Positions 1 through 12,552 of a stretch of 64,000 bases of DNA are shown here, piece by piece; position 1 is the first letter of the stretch, and the number at the start of each line of letters is the position of its first letter. Origin of the DNA: Atrina japonica (taxonomy: Eukaryota; Mollusca; Bivalvia; Pterioida; Pinnidae); contig BROG01000003.1 of NCBI GenBank assembly GCA_030159075.1, positions 248,001-312,000 on the forward strand. Direction: 5' to 3'. The notes beneath the pieces were generated by a model, which was not told the DNA's origin, did no database searches, and worked only from the letters and a program-made list of their open reading frames with translations. The position numbers were made by a program, and so were the translations under genes.

Positions 1-5
1 ATATA

Positions 6-54
<49 letters not shown>
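1..54. repeat. (AT)n microsatellite
   Basis: The window opens inside a nearly pure AT dinucleotide run that ends at about base 54. Its true left limit is outside the window. Confidence 0.95.
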
Positions 55-63
<9 letters not shown>

Positions 64-655
64 GTGTACTCCAGTATACGAAGATGCATGTAGTCTTGTA
101 GATATTACGTTGTATATGAAGATGTATGTAGATATAGTGATATCAAGTTCAAGTTAATTATTTCTTAAGCCTTTCTGCTTATCAGACAGTACAAAACATT
201 ACACATATTTACAATTAATACAGCAGAGAGTAGAAGCAGAAAGTACCAGGTTGGATTCCTGGTACCTGGTGATACTAAAAAATTTCTAAAAATGGTAGTG
301 ACTGTTTAAACATTGTTTGATGTGCTTGAAACAGTGAAAAAGAATATCAATTAAGTCATTTTTGTTCTAAGTCGCGAAAGCAAGACATAAGTGTTGCTAT
401 TCCAATGACGACAGTGTCAAACTCTGCGTTTACCAGTAGTTCCAGTGTTAAGTTTTGTTACAGGCTTGCTGTTCAGTTGATATTGGTGCTAGCTTGGTGA
501 TATTTAATTGTTCCTTGTAAAGGGGGAGGGGGTGTCTAGTATTAATGTTGTGAAGAGTAACTGGGAATATTGGCATTTGAATATAAGACGTATAAGTACA
601 TGTAAACTCTTGTTTGTGTAGTGTCATACCAGTATGTACAAATGTACAATTTCAG

Positions 656-3600
656 GTGGAAGTTCACTGCCAGTGCAATGTCCTCCAACCAGTAGTGTCA
701 AAAAGAAACCAGTGTCTGCTCCAAAACAGAAAAGCAAGGTTCTGAACCCTAGGTAAAATATCTAATGCATCCTCTCTCTGTCTTTCTCTCTGTGTCCCTC
801 TGTCTGTTTGTCTCTCATTCTCTCTGTGTGTCTGTCTCTCATTCTTTCATTCTCTCTGTCACTCTGTCACTCTCTCTCTCTCTGTAAAATATTTAATAGA
901 CCATCTCACACTCTCTGTCTCACCATCTCTGTCTGTGTCTCTTTCTTTATCTCTCTATCTATATTTCTCCATCTATCAATCTGTCTCTCAGTAAAATGTT
1001 TTAACAGACCATCTCTTCCATCTTGTCTCACCCTCTCTCTGTTGCACTATCTCTCTGATGGATGAAATGGAAAATATGACACTGAAGCCTAGTTTGTTTG
1101 TTTGTTTATTGTTGTTTAACGTCCCACTCAAGAATCTTTCACTCATATGGAGACGTCACCAATGCCGGTGAAGGGCTTCAAATTTTGGCCTATGCTCGAC
1201 ACCTAATGGCCATTGAGCACTTGAAATTGATTGGGTTCTTTAACGTGCCGACACATCACTGTGACACGGGACCTCAGTTTTTACTGTCTAACAGTCCGAA
1301 GGACAGGAGCGTATCCGGGTTGGTAACCATTTCACATACTTCCCTGCCCAATCCGAGGATCGAACCCGGGTCGCATTGGTGAAAAGCGAATGCGCTAACC
1401 ACTGCGCTACCCGGACACCCCTGAAGCCTAGTATAGATGTAAAACATAGATAAAGTTGATCTGATTAATCAGATTTGGGATTCCACAGATTGGCACTCTT
1501 GACAAGTTCTGTTTTCATTTTAAAGTTACAATAAGAACATATCATGATATAATACTTGTATTGCTACACATTGCACATTTTTCTTGGTTAATAACATTCT
1601 TTCAGTGTACATTGTACCACTTTAATGATTGGCAAGACAATTAAAGCACTTGAAATTAGATTGTATCATATTATTGCATCTACAATACATCAGTTTTGAC
1701 ATATTTTCTCATAACTAAATTTTTTGTTTAACACCTCATTCAATTGGATAAAAATGCTTGGTTAAATCTGTATAACCTACTTTGCTATTATGCAAGGAAT
1801 ATCAGCTGTTGCTAGGACGTCAAGTGCAGCTGTTCAGTATATTTTTGTGCTTCATCATCAATTGTTTGTGTTATATTTTTAACTATTGTTATTAGAATTT
1901 AAAATTGAATTTAAAGGTTTGTATTTTTTTCATTTTTGATAAAATTATAAGGATTAACAATAACTTTTCAGTTGTTTACTGAAAAATAACCAATGTTGAG
2001 GCAGAGTACACTTTGTATTACGCTTATTTTAATAAAGGTTAGGCCATGATCAGTTGTCTGCCTGGAGGATTTTTACCACTATCAATATCATAGCGATAAT
2101 CCTACTCTGGTTAAATTATGCTGTATGATATCAGATGTCTAACTACCTGGAGGTTTATTACCGGTATCATAGCTATAGATATACTTTGGTTTAGTTCTGC
2201 TGTACAATATCAGCCGTCAGACTACCTGGAGGTTTATTACCTGTATCATAGCTATAAATATACTCTGGTTTAGTTATGTTGTATAATATCACCTTTCTGA
2301 CTACCTGGAGGTTTATTACCTGTATCATAGCTATAAATATACTCTGGTTTAGTTATGCTGTATAATATCACCTGTCTGACTACCTGGAGGTTTATTACCT
2401 GTATAATAGCTATAAATCTACCGTACTCTGGTTTAGTTATTCTGTATAATATCACCTTTCAGACTACCTGGAGGTTTATTACCTGTATCATAGCTATAAA
2501 TATACTCTGGTTTAGTTATGTTGTATAATATCACCTGTTTGACTACCTGGAGGTTTATTACCTGTATCATAGCTATAAATATACTCTGGTTTAGTTATGC
2601 TGTATAATATCACCTGTCTGACTACCTTGGAATCTTAGCAATAAACCTAGCTACTTCGGATAATTATGCTGTTTGAGATCAGCCGTCTAACAGATACAGT
2701 CTAATTTGCCTTAGCTACTCACTGTTTTTAACGACTACCTGATTTATTTAACCTATATGTGAAACCTTCCAAAAGCATTTGATTTAAGCCACTACATGTC
2801 TTACTGAATACTAGAATAAAACATGACAGACTAAGAGATCATACAACTGTAAATCAGTTAAGATAAAATTAGGCAAATAGAAATGTCAAATAAAGGTTTT
2901 ATAAAGTTTCTCTTTGTAACTGTATGTACATAAAAATCTCTTTTGATAGGAAATTGGGCAAGTTGAATTAAGAGCCCACCTGTCATTTTGCATCTTCCCT
3001 TGATCAGTCACTTAAAACAGGTAATAGACTTTACATGTAACATACATAACCTTACCATCCATATGTTTTCTTTTCATGTTGTTTTTTTTTCTTTTTTCAA
3101 AAAATGTTAATTGTATATATTTTTAAAAGGAGATGTTTTCAGTATTATTGGTAAATTTGCTTTTGGAAACTTAACATCTATTTTGCAGAAATTATTCATC
3201 GTCTGTGCGCTCAAGAGAACAAATTGAGGCCACGGGAGCTTATGAAAGACCTGACTACTCGCCAATGGCAAATCAAAGTAAGATTTTCTCATTTATTGTT
3301 GAATTTATATGGATAAAATTGTAATATACCATATCATAGTTCTCCAGATTATATTTGGTACCATTGAGTACTGTGGCACTCGATAAATTTAAAATGAATC
3401 AATAACAAGAATTTGCAAATGACTAATGTGTCTCAGACTCTCTGGATTAATAATAAACCAGTAATAGAATGATAAATCAATTTGTCTTTATTAGCAAAAT
3501 AATCATGTTTACCATTTGTACTGTTAAATTCTTCAAAAAGCAGAAAAGCTTATTTCAATTGTTTTTCAAAGATGTACTTCTGGACACCTGGAATTTTTTG

Positions 3601-6600
3601 CCTCTGGTCATTTTTGCCTTATTACAACAGAAAACATGCCCCTTGTTATTTGCGCATTATTAAAACAGAAAACACACCCCTCCCTCCCCTGTCTTAAATT
3701 CACCCAAAATCACCATTGTCTCATGAAATGATGGATGGTATGTATGTCCATGCCTCAGTTATTGAGCTCGAAAATTTCGCCTTCATTTTACATTCACACT
3801 CTCATCAAAAGGTGAAAATTAAACAGGAGCGAAAATTTCCAGTTATGTATTGTTTATCGGCATTTCCCCGTTATTATCTTTTTAAAATAAATCTGATGAT
3901 CATTAACGCATCATTGGGTGCTTTTTAGTCACAAAGAAGCTAGTTAACTCAAGTTGACCCATTTTGCCGGGGAACATTGAATAATTCTTTCTCATAATGC
4001 CACTTACACCTTGTCACTTTAACTGACAGACCATTGAAGTGTTGATACTCCAATACTTTTTGAGATTTATAGAATTAGAAACAAAGCAGATCTGTAAGAA
4101 CAGAATTAGCTTACATATTCATTTAGCATTTTAAAAATATCTATGCATACATGTATTTTGTCAAATTTAAAGCACAAATTACACACATGCATCCTATCTG
4201 GAACCCTGATATCACATGCTATGACAATACATTGTAATTTGTCATTATAGTGTACATTTAGTCATTGTCAGTATACAGTAAAACCTGCTATAGCGGTCAC
4301 CTCTATATAAGGATCACCTGTCTATAAAGGCCAGTTTTGAAAAGTACCATAACTGCATACTTCTACTGAATTAAACCTGTGTATAAGGCTCACCTGCACA
4401 TAAAGACCAATATTTTCTGGTCCCTTGGGTGGCCCCTATATACAGTTTTACTGTACTTATTTAGATGTGGTTTGATGTGTTGTATTTTATCATTCAGTAT
4501 TACCAGATATCTTCCATACTCTTTTGGAAATGGGGCCTTTTGAATTGGGAATTTTAGCAACTTTTGATTGAAATTGGGAATCTAAAATACACAAAACTAT
4601 TTGAAAACACACAAAATTCAATTGTCATATGACTTCAATAGGAAAAGTTTTGGAGAAAATGCATTTATTGCATTGGGAATGGGGCCCTGCCCTACAGTAG
4701 GGTGGAAATTACTGATTTCATTTATCAAAATACATGTAGGCATTACTGCAGAAGAAAATATTTTAAAAATCATGGATAATGTTTTAATATAGGCATTACT
4801 GCAAGAGAATATTGAATTCATGGATAATGGTTCCATCAGCACATTTCCATATATTTCTCAGTAGATTTCATTGAAATCAAAATGAATTAGTAATTTTTAT
4901 CATTCTGGACAAGTTTAAACTTTACACAGAAATGCAATATTAACCCAACTATCTGATTATCCATGAACACGATGAAAGAGCATTTTCAAATAAGAATATT
5001 TATGATGAAGCATTACTGTAAGTGGTTTTTTTTTCAGGGGGTAGAGATAATGAGAAGATGAAATTAAGACTTGCCAACATGATGGCTTTTGGTGAAGACA
5101 TTGAACCCACACAAAAGAAGAAGCAGCCTCGTCCAGCTCGATTAGAGCGTGAAGTAAAAATTGACAGATTTACTGAAAGTATGGAAATCTATTGTCTTGA
5201 AGTCAACAGTCATAAGAATTTTGCGTTATTTCTGTTTTCGCAGATATTTTTCTATGTTTAATTTTGTGATATTTTGTCCATCATCAGTTCAATTATAAGT
5301 AGAACACTTCATCTAACATGTCTAAATATCATGTACAGTGTACATACAAAACAACTCTATGGTTAAACAACATTTAAATTGTATTACTATGTATTCCTTT
5401 TTTTGTGATTTTGATACTTTTTAGCTTGCCAGAACAAAGGTCTGGAGAGCTAATGCCATATCCCCGGCTTCATCATTTTCGTTGTCAGCGTCGTAGACAA
5501 AATTTTAACCTGACCTACATGTAAATCTTTTAAACCACAGGGGACATGACTTTGGTATTTCACATCTAGATTCCTTATGACCAGAGCTTTCATTTGGTAC
5601 CAAGACTTTTGACCTAGTGACCTTGACCTCAGAATTTGACCTACTTTTTAAAAACATTAACCTTGGTTATATTTTTTAAACCATGAGGAATAGGGCTTTG
5701 ATATTTCACATATAGCTTTCTTATGACCAGAGCTTTCATTTTGTGTCTTGACTTTTGACCCAGTGACTTTGACCTCAGAATTTGACCTACTTTTGAAAAA
5801 CTTGAACCTTGGCTATATCTTTTAAACCATGAGAAATAGGCCTTTGATATTTCACATATAGATTTCTTATGATGAGAGCTTTCATTTGGTACCTTGACCT
5901 TTAAACCTGACAGCTGCATGTCAAACACCTATTTTGAAAATTTACACCCATTTCTGGCAAGCTTTGTTGTCTTCTAACAACTCTTGTTCTTCAATATGTA
6001 TATTTCTTCAGAAACAGCTGTTGAAATGTTCATTATTTTTTGCTTGTAACTGAAAAAGTCTTTAACCCCTGAAAGGGTCCAAAATTATGTTCATGGCATA
6101 TCAATTCCCTTTGGGACTTTTATCTTCATCAAGATGTATTAGTTACATCTTTGTTCTTTCAGTACAAGATGAAATTGACGAGAGAAGAAATTTCCTTGAG
6201 GACATGGAAGGCCTGGGACAGGGAGATAAATACAGGACAATTATAGAAACAGAAATATCACAGGTAAGTGTTGTTGTGGTTGAACTTATGAACTAGGATG
6301 ATGGGTTTTACAATAAGTTTACATGACATTGGATGACCTGTCTTAAAGGGCCACTCTCATGAAACAATGTCAAATACTACCTCTCTTTTGAGGCCATGTC
6401 TTGAAAACCACTTTGTTAAATAATCCTTTAAATAAAACTTCTTTTGAGAGACCACATTTTAGTGGTAGATGGGGTGGTCTCTCAAGATGCATTCTAATGT
6501 ATAAGGACAAAATAATTGTCATAAATATACCTTGCTAGGTGTCTTTCAGATGCACTGAAGGATTCTGAGTCATAGAAAGTGTTCATACTTCTGTAAGGTA

Positions 6601-9134
6601 TAATCTCATGCAGGGTTAGAAAAATTCAAAACATTTTCCAATCAAAAGCATCAAGTTTGTCGGCCATTTGTACACAAGGTCATCACAGTGCACTTCTGAT
6701 CTATGCGATATACCGTCCCTAATTTTTGTATTAAGGGTCATTTACATAAGATACACAAAAGTGCAACAGGTATGTTAGTTATCTACAATTATTTTGTGCA
6801 TCTTATTTACACTTATATGTTATGTTGGTAAACATATTTGATTTACAGCATGCTCATTGCTTTTTATATGCCTGGAAGTATTGTTTGGTGTTTACCTTTG
6901 TCCATCCATCCATATGTGTCTCACATTAAATCAAGTTTGCCTTGGATGATTCCTTACAAAATTTATACTCAATGTTTGTTCCATGAAGGCTAGGTACCTT
7001 TCAATGTTAAGAGTTTTGACTCCAAACCATTATAGTGTTATGGGACTTTTTTGTTAAAATTTGTTAAAAATTTGACATGACTGACAATAAATCAATAAAT
7101 TATTTTTATAAATTTATCATTATGGAATTTTTGCAGTGTTTTGTTCTATTTAGTGCTAGGCACCTTTCTATTCATAAAATTTTGACCTTTGTCTTTTATA
7201 AGGAGTTATGGGACTTTATTACTTAAAATTCAATAAAAATCAGACATGTCTGACACTGAATCAAGTTTGCTTCGACAAATCTTAAGTGTTTCTACTTACC
7301 TTTATGACAATAACAATTTGAATGGAGTCTCTACTTTTCTTTATGATGATAACAATTTGAGTGGTGTCTCTATTTATCTTTACAACAATAATAATTTGAG
7401 TAGTGTCTCTTATTATCTGGCATTAACAGTCTGAGTGGTGCTTCTACTTATCTTTACGACAATATCAATCTTAGTGGTGTCTCTACTTATCTTTATGACA
7501 ATAACAATCTGAGTGGTGTCTCTACTTATCTTTATGACAATAACAATCTGAGTGGTGTCTCTACTTATCTTTACGACAATAACAATCTGAGTGGTATCTC
7601 TACTTATCTTTATGACAATAACAATCTGAGTGGTGTCTCTACTTATCTTTTTGAGAATAACAATCTGAGTGGTGTCTATACTTATCTTTTTGAGAATATC
7701 AATCTGAGTGGTGTCTCTACTTATCTTTTTGACAATAACAATCTGAGTGGTGTCTCTACTTATCTTTTTGACAATAACAATCTGAGTGGTGTCTATACTT
7801 ATCTTTACGACAATATCAATCTTAGTGGTGTCTCTACTTATCTTTATGACAATAACAATCTGAGTGGTGTCTCTTCTTATCTTTATGACAATATCAATCT
7901 TAGTGGTGTCTCTACTTATCTTTATGACAATAACAATCTGAGTGGTGTCTCTTCTTATCTTTATGACAATATCAATCTGAGTGGTGTCTCTACTTATCTT
8001 TATGACAATATCAATCTTAGTGGTGTCTCTACTTATCTTTATGACAATAACAATCTTAGTGGTGTCTCTTCTTATCTTTATGACAATATCAATCTTAGTG
8101 GTGTCTCTACTTATCTTTATGACAATAACAATCTGAGTGGTGTCTCTTCTTATCTTTATGACAATATCAATCTTAGTGGTGTCTCTACTTATCTTTATGA
8201 CAATAACAATCTGAGTGGTGTCTCTTCTTATCTTTATGACAATAACAATCTTAGTGGTGTCTCTACTTATCTTTATGACAATAACAATCTGAGTGGTGTC
8301 TCTACTTATCTTTATGACAATAACAATCTGAGTGGTGTGTCTCTTCTTATCTTTATGACAATATCAATCTTAGTGGTGTGTCTCTACTTATCTTTATGAC
8401 AATAACAATCTGAGTGGTGTCTCTTCTTATCTTTATGACAATATCAATCTGAGTGGTGTCTCTACTTATCTTTATGACAATATCAATCTTGAGTGGTGTC
8501 TCTACTTATCTTTATGACAATAACAATCTGAGTGGTGTCTCTACTTATCTTTACGACAATAACAATCTGAGTGGTGTCTCTTCTTATCTTTATGACAATA
8601 TCAATCTTAGTGGTGTCTCTACTTATCTTTATGACAATAACAATCTGAGTGGTGTCTCTACTTATCTTTACGACAATAACAATCTGAGTGGTGTCTCTTC
8701 TTATCTTTATGACAATAACAATCTTAGTGGTGTCTCTACTTATCTTTATGACAATAACAATCTGAGTGGTGTCTCTACTTATCTTTATGACAATAACAAT
8801 CTGAGTGGTGTCTCTTCTTATCTTTATGACAATATCAATCTTAGTGGTGTCTCTACTTATCTTTATGACAATAACAATCTGAGTGGTGTCTCTACTTATC
8901 TTTATGACAATAACAATCTGAGTGGTGTCTCTTCTTATCTTTATGACAATAACAATCTTAGTGGTGTCTCTTATCTTTATGACAATAACAATCTGAGTGG
9001 TATCTCTTATTTTATTACAATATCAATCTTTTTTACAGCTCATCAGAGAGATGGAAGTTATTGACAAGAAAAGGAGTACTGAACTAGAGAAAATGATCGC
9101 TGCTGATGAAAAGAAAAAACAAACTAAGTCCTGA
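656..9134 (+). CDS. UPF0193 / EVG1-like protein (C22orf23 homologue), 3' five exons
   Basis: Five exons join in one frame with consensus splice sites: 656-752, 3189-3277, 5038-5178, 6163-6263 and 9039-9134 (TGA stop at 9132-9134). They encode about 174 residues. The C-terminal part reads KIDRFTE, then EIDERRNFLEDMEGLGQG, DKYRTIIETEISQ and LIREMEVIDKKRS. This is the conserved core of the UPF0193 (EVG1) family, whose human member C22orf23 is about 217 residues. The N-terminal 40 or so residues and the start codon are therefore probably left of the window. The first exon here is Ser/Pro/Lys rich and poorly conserved. The protein is soluble, basic and charged, with a predicted helical C-terminus. 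The family has no established biochemical function that I know of. The intron at 6264-9038 holds a 39-bp minisatellite that runs almost to the last splice acceptor. Family assignment comes from recognising the core motif, not from a search. Confidence 0.85.
780..1060 (+). repeat. Pyrimidine-rich (CTCT/GTCT) low-complexity tract
   Basis: A degenerate CTCTCTGTCT-type tract inside the first visible intron of the EVG1-like gene. It contains two copies of a short phrase, GTAAAATATTTAATAGACCATCTC and a variant about 100 bp later, so it is a simple repeat with a longer internal period. The open frame across it is Ser/Leu low complexity and not a gene. Confidence 0.85.
1093..1421 (-). mobile_element. 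tRNA-headed SINE, family 1, copy 1
   Basis: Read on the minus strand, the element starts near 1421 with a tRNA-like promoter: A box TAGCGCAGTGG and B box GGTTCGATCC. A body shared with copies at 14339, 51299 and 60124 follows (GACACGGGACCTCAGTT, TTCTTTAACGTGCCGACAC, GGAGACGTCACC on the plus strand). It ends at about 1093 in a TTTGTTTGTTTG tail. It lies inside an intron. Confidence 0.85.
2060..2640. repeat. Minisatellite, about 79-bp unit, about 7 copies
   Basis: Tandem copies of a 79-bp unit containing ACTACCTGGAGGTTTATTAC, CTGTATCATAGCTATAAATA and TACTCTGGTTTAGTTATGCT. The outer copies are more diverged; the central copies from about 2220 to 2630 are nearly identical, suggesting recent homogenisation. 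It lies in the EVG1-like intron between 752 and 3189. Confidence 0.92.
3575..3860. mobile_element. MITE-like repeat, 'GCCCTAAAT' family, copy 1
   Basis: Shares diagnostic phrases with copies at 15600-15798, 17412-17629 and 56994-57222: a left part with CTGGAATTTTTTGCC, a middle with TGAAATGATGGATGGTATGTATG, and a right part with GGAGCGAAAATTTCCAG. The ends are weakly inverted relative to each other. This copy is diverged. Confidence 0.6.
4276..4453. mobile_element. MITE with CAGT ends and TA target duplication, copy 1
   Basis: Begins TA|CAGTAAAACCTGCTATAG and ends CTATATACAGTTTTACTG|TA. The ends are inverted repeats with CAGT termini, and TA flanks both sides. The interior is made of repeated phrases of the type TATAAAGGCCA and GGTCACCT. 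This architecture fits a Tc1/mariner-mobilised MITE. It is one of at least seven copies in the window. Confidence 0.8.
5424..5964. mobile_element. DNA-transposon-like repeat with AGCTTGCCAGAA ends, copy 1
   Basis: Starts with AGCTTGCCAGAA and closes near 5964 with its exact reverse complement TTCTGGCAAGCT, followed by TTGTTGTCTTCTAACAACTC. The interior is three tandem segments of about 130 bp, each with TTTAAACCATGAGG, TTTGATATTTCACATATAG, GAGCTTTCATTTGGTACC and TTGACCTCAGAATTTGACCT. A second copy is at about 58283-58862 and a minus-strand fragment at about 18250-18440. Confidence 0.75.
7275..9030. repeat. Minisatellite, 39-bp unit, about 45 copies
   Basis: Tandem array of a 39-bp unit built on TATGACAATAACAATCTGAG and TGGTGTCTCTACTTATCT. 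The unit length is a multiple of three and one frame is free of stops, so long stretches read as a 13-residue repeat (LYDNNNLSGVSTY). This is a consequence of the unit, not evidence of a gene. Two variant positions, AACAATCTGAG versus ATCAATCTTAG and CTACTT versus CTTCTT, alternate and create two- and three-unit higher-order blocks. The array sits in the last intron of the EVG1-like gene and stops about 10 bp before its splice acceptor. Confidence 0.95.
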
Positions 9135-9424
9135 TCATCCAGGCATATGTTTTTTTTTGTGTAACTTTGTCTAGTCCATATACAATGGGGATAACTGCAT
9201 TGTTTCAGCGTTTCAAGAGAGTGTGTACAGCCACTATTAATCACATGCTTGTTACCAATGCATCAGATTACCCCTACTCGATATACAAGTGCAGGTGAAA
9301 CATGGGGCAAAATATCATACTACGATTTTGTTGTTTGTATTGACAACTATGTTGTTTATATATGGATACTGACAGCACATACCTGTTATTTATTTAATCA
9401 CATGTTGTGTATGCATGTAAATAT
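9135..9424 (+). other. 3' flank / probable 3' UTR of the EVG1-like gene
   Basis: Non-coding AT-rich sequence directly after the TGA stop. No AATAAA is visible before the AT microsatellite at 9425, so the polyadenylation site is not assigned. Confidence 0.4.
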
Positions 9425-9435
9425 GTATATATATA

Positions 9436-9519
<84 letters not shown>

Positions 9520-9545
9520 GGTATATATATGTGTGTGTGTGTATG
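9425..9545. repeat. (AT)n/(GT)n microsatellite
   Basis: Two long AT runs separated by a single AGT interruption near 9477, then a GTGTGTGT run. The open frames across it on both strands are Tyr/Ile dipeptides and artefactual. Confidence 0.95.
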
Positions 9546-10180
9546 TGTAAATAATAGACCATCCCTATTACTTTGAGATATCTGGAATTTGAAATACCCA
9601 AACTTTTAATTGAAAAAATTGTTTCTATCCATAAAATTGGGGACCAGCCATTCAACATTGACATGTCTGGAATTTTGACTTATCCAATTTCAATATTATG
9701 ATATTTTATATTATGTATATGATTGACACTTATACATTATGTATATACAAAAATAATGGAGTTTTCCAAGATATAGATTTGTCAAACAAAATTATTTCCA
9801 TATCCAATGCCCTATATAAAAATATTTGTACCAATAAGGGTTGTTTTGGACTATGTCACAATTTACTTTTGTAACAGTTTTCCTGCGACTTACCTTTATG
9901 CTACTGGAACATATTTTGATACCCATGAAATAACTGTAAATTTTGTACCATAATCAGGTATATTCACTTGTATCACATTAAAAAAATGTAATTTAACTTT
10001 AATTTTACTTTATACGTGACATGTATATTTTTGTGTTGAACGATACTAATCTAGATTCTTGTCATTGTCTATGTCTCCATGTTTGTTTATTGTGTTTGTT
10101 TTTACCATACTTATACAAACTCTGTTAATACCTAGGGGGTATACATTTATTAGTTCTCCACCAGAGTCTATATCAGGATA

Positions 10181-10352
10181 CAGTCAAACTTATATGTAAA
10201 AGCCACTCTAGGGAACAGGCAAAAGTAGCCATTATAGGCAGGTGGCCTTTATAAAGAGATCCATTATAAAAAGGTTAACAAGGTTATGTATGAATGGCCT
10301 TTATAGGCAGGTGCTCTTTATACAGATATGGCCTTTAATACAAGTTTGACTG
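10181..10352. mobile_element. CAGT/TA MITE, copy 2
   Basis: Begins TA|CAGTCAAACTTATATGTAAA and ends ACAAGTTTGACTG|TA. The interior has the family phrases GGTGGCCTTTATA and AGGTGCTCTTTATAC. Confidence 0.75.
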
Positions 10353-10573
10353 TATGTTTGCATTGTCATTTGTGTCCATCTATTCATCCTTCTGCTTTTG
10401 TTTTGTATGAGCTATATTTCCATCCTGTCCTCACATAGTCTCTCCATCTCACCTAGTCTCTCCATATTTGGTACACATCTTAGATGGGAGGAGGGTCTGG
10501 TAAATGTGCTCTTACAATTCTTGCTACTAGAGTTATTGCCCTTTGTTAAAGGTTCATTGTATAACAGAACATA

Positions 10574-10670
10574 TTAACTCATTAACCCCAGCCGTGCAGT
10601 CACATTTAGACTCGCCCAAATCAAATAATTGTAAAGTCAACTGCTGTAATGCAAGGGCGAACAAGTTAAC
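10574..10670. mobile_element. Short inverted-repeat element 'TTAACTCATTMACCCC', diverged copy
   Basis: Left end TTAACTCATTAACCCC and right end GGGCGAACAAGTTAAC are inverted copies of each other. This resembles the ~90-bp elements at 19950, 20770, 21990 and 59305, but the interior is diverged. Confidence 0.5.
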
Positions 10671-12552
10671 ATAGCATGTAAAAATTTGATAGAGCTTAGA
10701 TACTAGATAATATACTCCTGAATTCTTATAGTGGACTTAACCATTTTTTGATAAATTCCATGAAAATGCCTTGTTTTTATAGGTTGCTATTTTTGGATAA
10801 ACAATGAGAAACAGGTGTAAGATTAAATAGATTTACCTGGTGTAATTTCCAAAACAAATTGTCTGTTGTCCAAAATCAATTGATTTTTGGATTTTTTTTA
10901 ATAATTCAACACAAAGTACCATGAACAAACTTTGATTAACATTTCATTTAATTTCATCAGTCTTAGATCTTATATAATCATCAGTGTGTTGTTCTTGTTT
11001 ACATGAACATGTTAAGCTTTATTGGCCGAATTGTTGAGTACGTTAAATCGCGATCTACAAATTGATGACGTCAGTTCATCTGTCTGTCTGCAGAAAAAAT
11101 TTCGTTAAGATCTGTTGTGAGAATTCCCGTGTGGTTTCTCACTAAATTGTAACTTTAGTAACTTTACATGATGACATTAGTTGACTATGATCTTTGCCTT
11201 TGACCTATGAAATACAATGCTTTGCAAATCATCTTTTTCTGGTTTCTTGTTTTTCATTAATTTGACAAGATATTTTGTACCAATATACTGTACATTCGAT
11301 TTTATCAGATTGGTATTGTCATTTGTCATTCCATCATATCTGGATACTGTTTGCCATATTCTGTGATACTAATGAATATTTACCACTTTTTTATCTCATT
11401 GTTGTGACTGTTGTCATGGCAGTAGGAGATGCTTATTTGTCAATCAAGATTGTCAAGTGGTATAGCTAAAATGAATCTAGGCATTTATAAAAAAAATTCA
11501 ATGCAATACAATTCAATTTTTTTAAATAATGTTATACATGATATATAAAATATGAATTACATTCCATCCAAAACTTGTGTATGAAAGAGTATACATCTGT
11601 GTGATATTTTTAGTTTTTTTATTATTCTTTAAATAACCTATATTTATACATGTTCATTGTGCCCCATAGATCGAAGATCAGGGACATTGTTTTGGTTTGT
11701 CTTTTTTGTACATTTATCTGTTTGCAACAATTTGTTTTTTGTCAAATAATTTGAGTTTTGTTCTTCAAATGTTAACCAAATTTTGTATGAAACTATGTCA
11801 ATCTGACCTTGGATGAATTTGATTATGGCCAACATTTGGCCACATTTTCCAGAGTTAGGGGACTTTATAACTCTTCATGAACGACTTAGCTGTCGAAGAC
11901 TTAGTCATTTTCAAGCACATTTTGTTAAAAAAATATAGTCACTTTTCTTGTAAACACTGTCATAAAATTCTTAGTATATTCCGTCCAAGACTGCAGTATT
12001 CAGTTTAATGATAAACTGTAAAATCATTCATTTTTGTGGGTTTAAATTTTTTTGTGGTTTTTCATTCAAGAACGAATTCATTGACATTGATTTTCTGATA
12101 TCCTATTAAAATTAAAATATTTTGTCTTGAATCTATTTTCATTGTTTTGGGTTCCTCAATCTTCAACAAAAAAAAATAATGATTGTACAGTAGGCTTCAT
12201 CTTTATTATATTTATTACATTCTAATAACTTACATATGTGTATGGTTTAAGTTTCTTTCACAAATAAATTTTCGATTCTAAGAAAGTAAAAGTAAAAGTG
12301 TTCATTATTCATGTTCTTGTATGTAATTTATATGCATTTTGTAAATTTATAAAAATAGTAAGTTACAAATTTGTTGATCATTTAGCAATTTGTTGTCTTT
12401 GTATTTATACAAAATAAATGTTTTTAATGATTCATTTTCAGTGAATTTGTTTTATCAATGTAGTCTTTAGACTTTTTGTGATGTATATAATCGAACCTTT
12501 ATAAATACACCTGGCCGAGGTGACAGAATATTGTTCAAAATATTTTTGTCCA

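Larger units (their letters stand above)
9546..12552. other. Intergenic AT-rich DNA
   Basis: No exon-like open frame flanked by splice sites is visible. AATAAA motifs occur at about 12263 and 12413. Apart from the two short repeats listed at 10181 and 10574, I see no other structured element. Confidence 0.5.

Noticed and set aside
808..1065. 85-codon Ser/Leu frame
   Set aside because: Pyrimidine-rich simple repeat inside an intron.
1098..1382. 94-codon frame
   Set aside because: Lies entirely in a SINE; the frames at 14474 and 51257 come from the same SINE and are likewise not genes.
7275..9030. CRISPR-like array
   Set aside because: Repeat units are contiguous without unique spacers, and the genome is eukaryotic.
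8453..9064. 203-codon open frame
   Set aside because: It is the 39-bp minisatellite read in its stop-free frame and lies in an intron; the true exon at 9039 uses a different frame.
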